Positions 6,546-7,524 of a stretch of 7,524 bases of DNA are shown here, one piece after another (within the stretch, counting starts at the first letter, position 1; each line of letters starts with the position of its first letter). The notes below the pieces were generated by a model. The model saw only the letters and a program-made list of their open reading frames with translations, did no database searches and had not been told where the DNA came from. The DNA comes from Desulfobacterales bacterium (GTDB lineage Bacteria > Desulfobacterota > Desulfobacteria > Desulfobacterales > JAUWMJ01): positions 1-7,524 of the forward strand of contig JAUWMJ010000140.1 in NCBI GenBank assembly GCA_030613225.1. Reading direction: 5' to 3'. The position numbers were made by a program, and so were the translations under genes.

Positions 6546-7231
6546 TCGGGGAAAAAGAAAAAAATGCAATAATTCGAATGTTCCACGTTTACAGACACTA
6601 TGGATCTAAAAACGCCTTGATTGATATTACCCTTGACGTTTTTAAAAATGAATTTCTTTTTATCACTGGTCCCAGCGGAGCAGGTAAAACCACCCTTTTA
6701 AAGTTGCTCTATCTTGGAGAAGCCGTGTCAGACGGGCAGATATTGATAGACGGAATGAACCTGTCGAGGATTTCCCGCAATCGAATTCCTTATCTTAGAC
6801 GAAATTTTGGGATAGTATTCCAGGATTATAAACTTATCAAAACCAAAACCGTATATGAAAATGTTGCGATTGTCCTTGAAGCTTCCGGTGTTAAGAGGAG
6901 GATGGTTCAGAAAAAAGTAAACCATGTGCTAAGAACAGTCGGAATGGAGCAAAGACACAGCGCTTTTCCTCCGAGCCTTTCGGGCGGAGAGCAACAAAGG
7001 GTAGCCATTGCAAGGGCCATTGTCGGAGATCCTAAGATAATTCTTGCTGATGAGCCGACAGGCAGTCTGGACTCCGAATCAGCAAGTTTCATTTTTAACC
7101 TTCTTAAAGGAGTCCATACCCGTGGTGCAACAGTTATTATTGCAACTCACGATAAGGAACTTATAAAAAAAACAGGCGGTCGGGTTGTATATCTTAGTTC
7201 GGGCCGACTTGAGACATCACCTTATGTATAA
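6542..7231 (+). CDS. ftsE: Cell division ATP-binding protein FtsE
   Basis: FtsE is the ATPase of the FtsEX complex at the division septum, which uses ATP to switch on periplasmic cell-wall hydrolases. At 229 residues it has the usual size and all ABC ATPase elements: Walker [10 protein letters not shown] (43-51), Q-loop Q94 in VFQDYKL, signature LSGGEQQR (146-153), Walker B IILADEP (166-172), D-loop SLD (175-177) and switch histidine H203. The sequence also resembles LolD and MacB ATPases, but VFQDYKLI and the following FtsX-like gene favour FtsE. The ATG overlaps the TGA of the tolC-like gene by four bases, with GGAAG (6530-6534) seven bases upstream. The next gene, ftsX, starts 155 bases later, an unusually large gap for this pair. 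Confidence 0.93.
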   Translation: MIGEKEKNAIIRMFHVYRHYGSKNALIDITLDVFKNEFLFITGPSGAGKTTLLKLLYLGEAVSDGQILIDGMNLSRISRNRIPYLRRNFGIVFQDYKLIKTKTVYENVAIVLEASGVKRRMVQKKVNHVLRTVGMEQRHSAFPPSLSGGEQQRVAIARAIVGDPKIILADEPTGSLDSESASFIFNLLKGVHTRGATVIIATHDKELIKKTGGRVVYLSSGRLETSPYV

Positions 7232-7386
7232 AGAACATGAGGATTCAAGGGGTCCAGGCTTCGCCTTTGGCTACGCCCGGTTCAATATCTAAAATGCTTC
7301 AGTTGTTGTATAGTTCATTTTGAAAACTATGAACTGCGAATCGACAACTGTGAACGGTTACGGTCTCATGGAGTCGGATTGAAAAA
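7232..7386. repeat. Repeat-rich spacer between ftsE and ftsX
   Basis: The 155 bases contain no gene. They include AGGC-TTC-GCCT (7256-7266) followed by TTGGCTACGCCC, and a nested dyad: outer arms CAGTTGT (7300-7306) and ACAACTG (7344-7350), inner arms AGTTCAT (7312-7318) and ATGAACT (7329-7335). Five degenerate heptamers run in register from 7325: AACTATG, AACTGCG, AATCGAC, AACTGTG and AACGGTT. The pattern suggests an inserted dispersed repeat. It might also act as an RNA hairpin between the two genes. Confidence 0.65.
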
Positions 7387-7524
7387 ATGATTAGGCTTTT
7401 TTATAAACGGGCAATACAGGATATCCGGGAAAACAGATTTTTGAATACAGTAACTATTATCACAATAGCGCTGTCAATTCTTATAGTCAGTGTTTTTGCT
7501 CTATTTTTCATTAATACAAACGAT
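7387..7524 (+). CDS. ftsX: Cell division protein FtsX, N-terminal part (runs off the window)
   Basis: FtsX is the membrane partner of FtsE and carries the ATP-driven signal to periplasmic cell-wall hydrolase regulators. Only 46 codons are present, open to the window edge. They read [18 protein letters not shown], then a hydrophobic first membrane segment (about residues 19-42, [14 protein letters not shown]...FALFF) and NTND. The basic N-terminus, the RENRFLN motif before helix 1 and the position after ftsE fit FtsX rather than MacB or LolC, although the diagnostic periplasmic domain is outside the window. The start is chosen because an ATG at 7368 runs into TGA after four codons. GGAG at 7370-7373 is 13 bases upstream, a weak ribosome-binding arrangement. 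Confidence 0.85.
   Translation, partial: MIRLFYKRAIQDIRENRFLNTVTIITIALSILIVSVFALFFINTND

Noticed and set aside
6542..7524. MacB or LolD-type exporter instead of FtsEX
   Set aside because: The FtsX-type N-terminus (short basic lead, RENRFLN, one helix) and separate ATPase of 229 residues fit FtsEX. MacB is a fused ATPase-membrane protein.

Overview
The window is ordinary chromosomal DNA of a moderately low-GC Gram-negative bacterium. The tolC-like outer-membrane gene with a signal peptide and the proteobacterial-type Era, DnaJ and FtsEX fit this. The style of the intergenic repeats and the FtsX N-terminus suggest a sulfate-reducer-like Desulfobacterota (deltaproteobacterial) genome. That placement is inference from general familiarity, not a search. 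Seven complete genes and one partial gene are visible. No tRNA, rRNA, CRISPR array, transposase, phage gene or defence gene was seen.

Layout. Positions 1-178 hold a hairpin repeat and the era leader. On the + strand follow era (179-1084), an MFS exporter (1142-2335) and dnaJ (2405-3520), the last with a probable promoter of its own that overlaps the MFS stop codon. The 240-base gap before queD (3761-4138) carries a large imperfect inverted repeat and a 10-bp-period tandem array. queD converges on pyrE (4235-4801, minus strand). Between and partly inside their 3' ends lies a heptamer-based repeat made of two 44-bp copies, bracketed by a 10-bp direct repeat. It looks like an insertion that rewrote the PyrE C-terminus. 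A 391-base divergent region (4802-5192) holds a good sigma70-like promoter reading towards a TolC-family gene (5193-6545), which is translationally coupled to ftsE (6542-7231). ftsX starts at 7387 and runs off the window. It is separated from ftsE by a 155-base repeat-rich spacer.

How the genes relate. Most are housekeeping: ribosome assembly (Era), protein folding (DnaJ), queuosine synthesis (QueD), pyrimidine synthesis (PyrE) and divisome-linked cell-wall hydrolase control (FtsEX). They do not form one pathway. The one operon of note is tolC-ftsE-ftsX, which joins an outer-membrane channel family to the division ABC transporter.

I found no convincing new multi-gene system. The most interesting material is intergenic: at least four different short-repeat elements in 7.5 kb, one apparently altering a protein end and one splitting ftsE from ftsX, together with the tolC-ftsE coupling.
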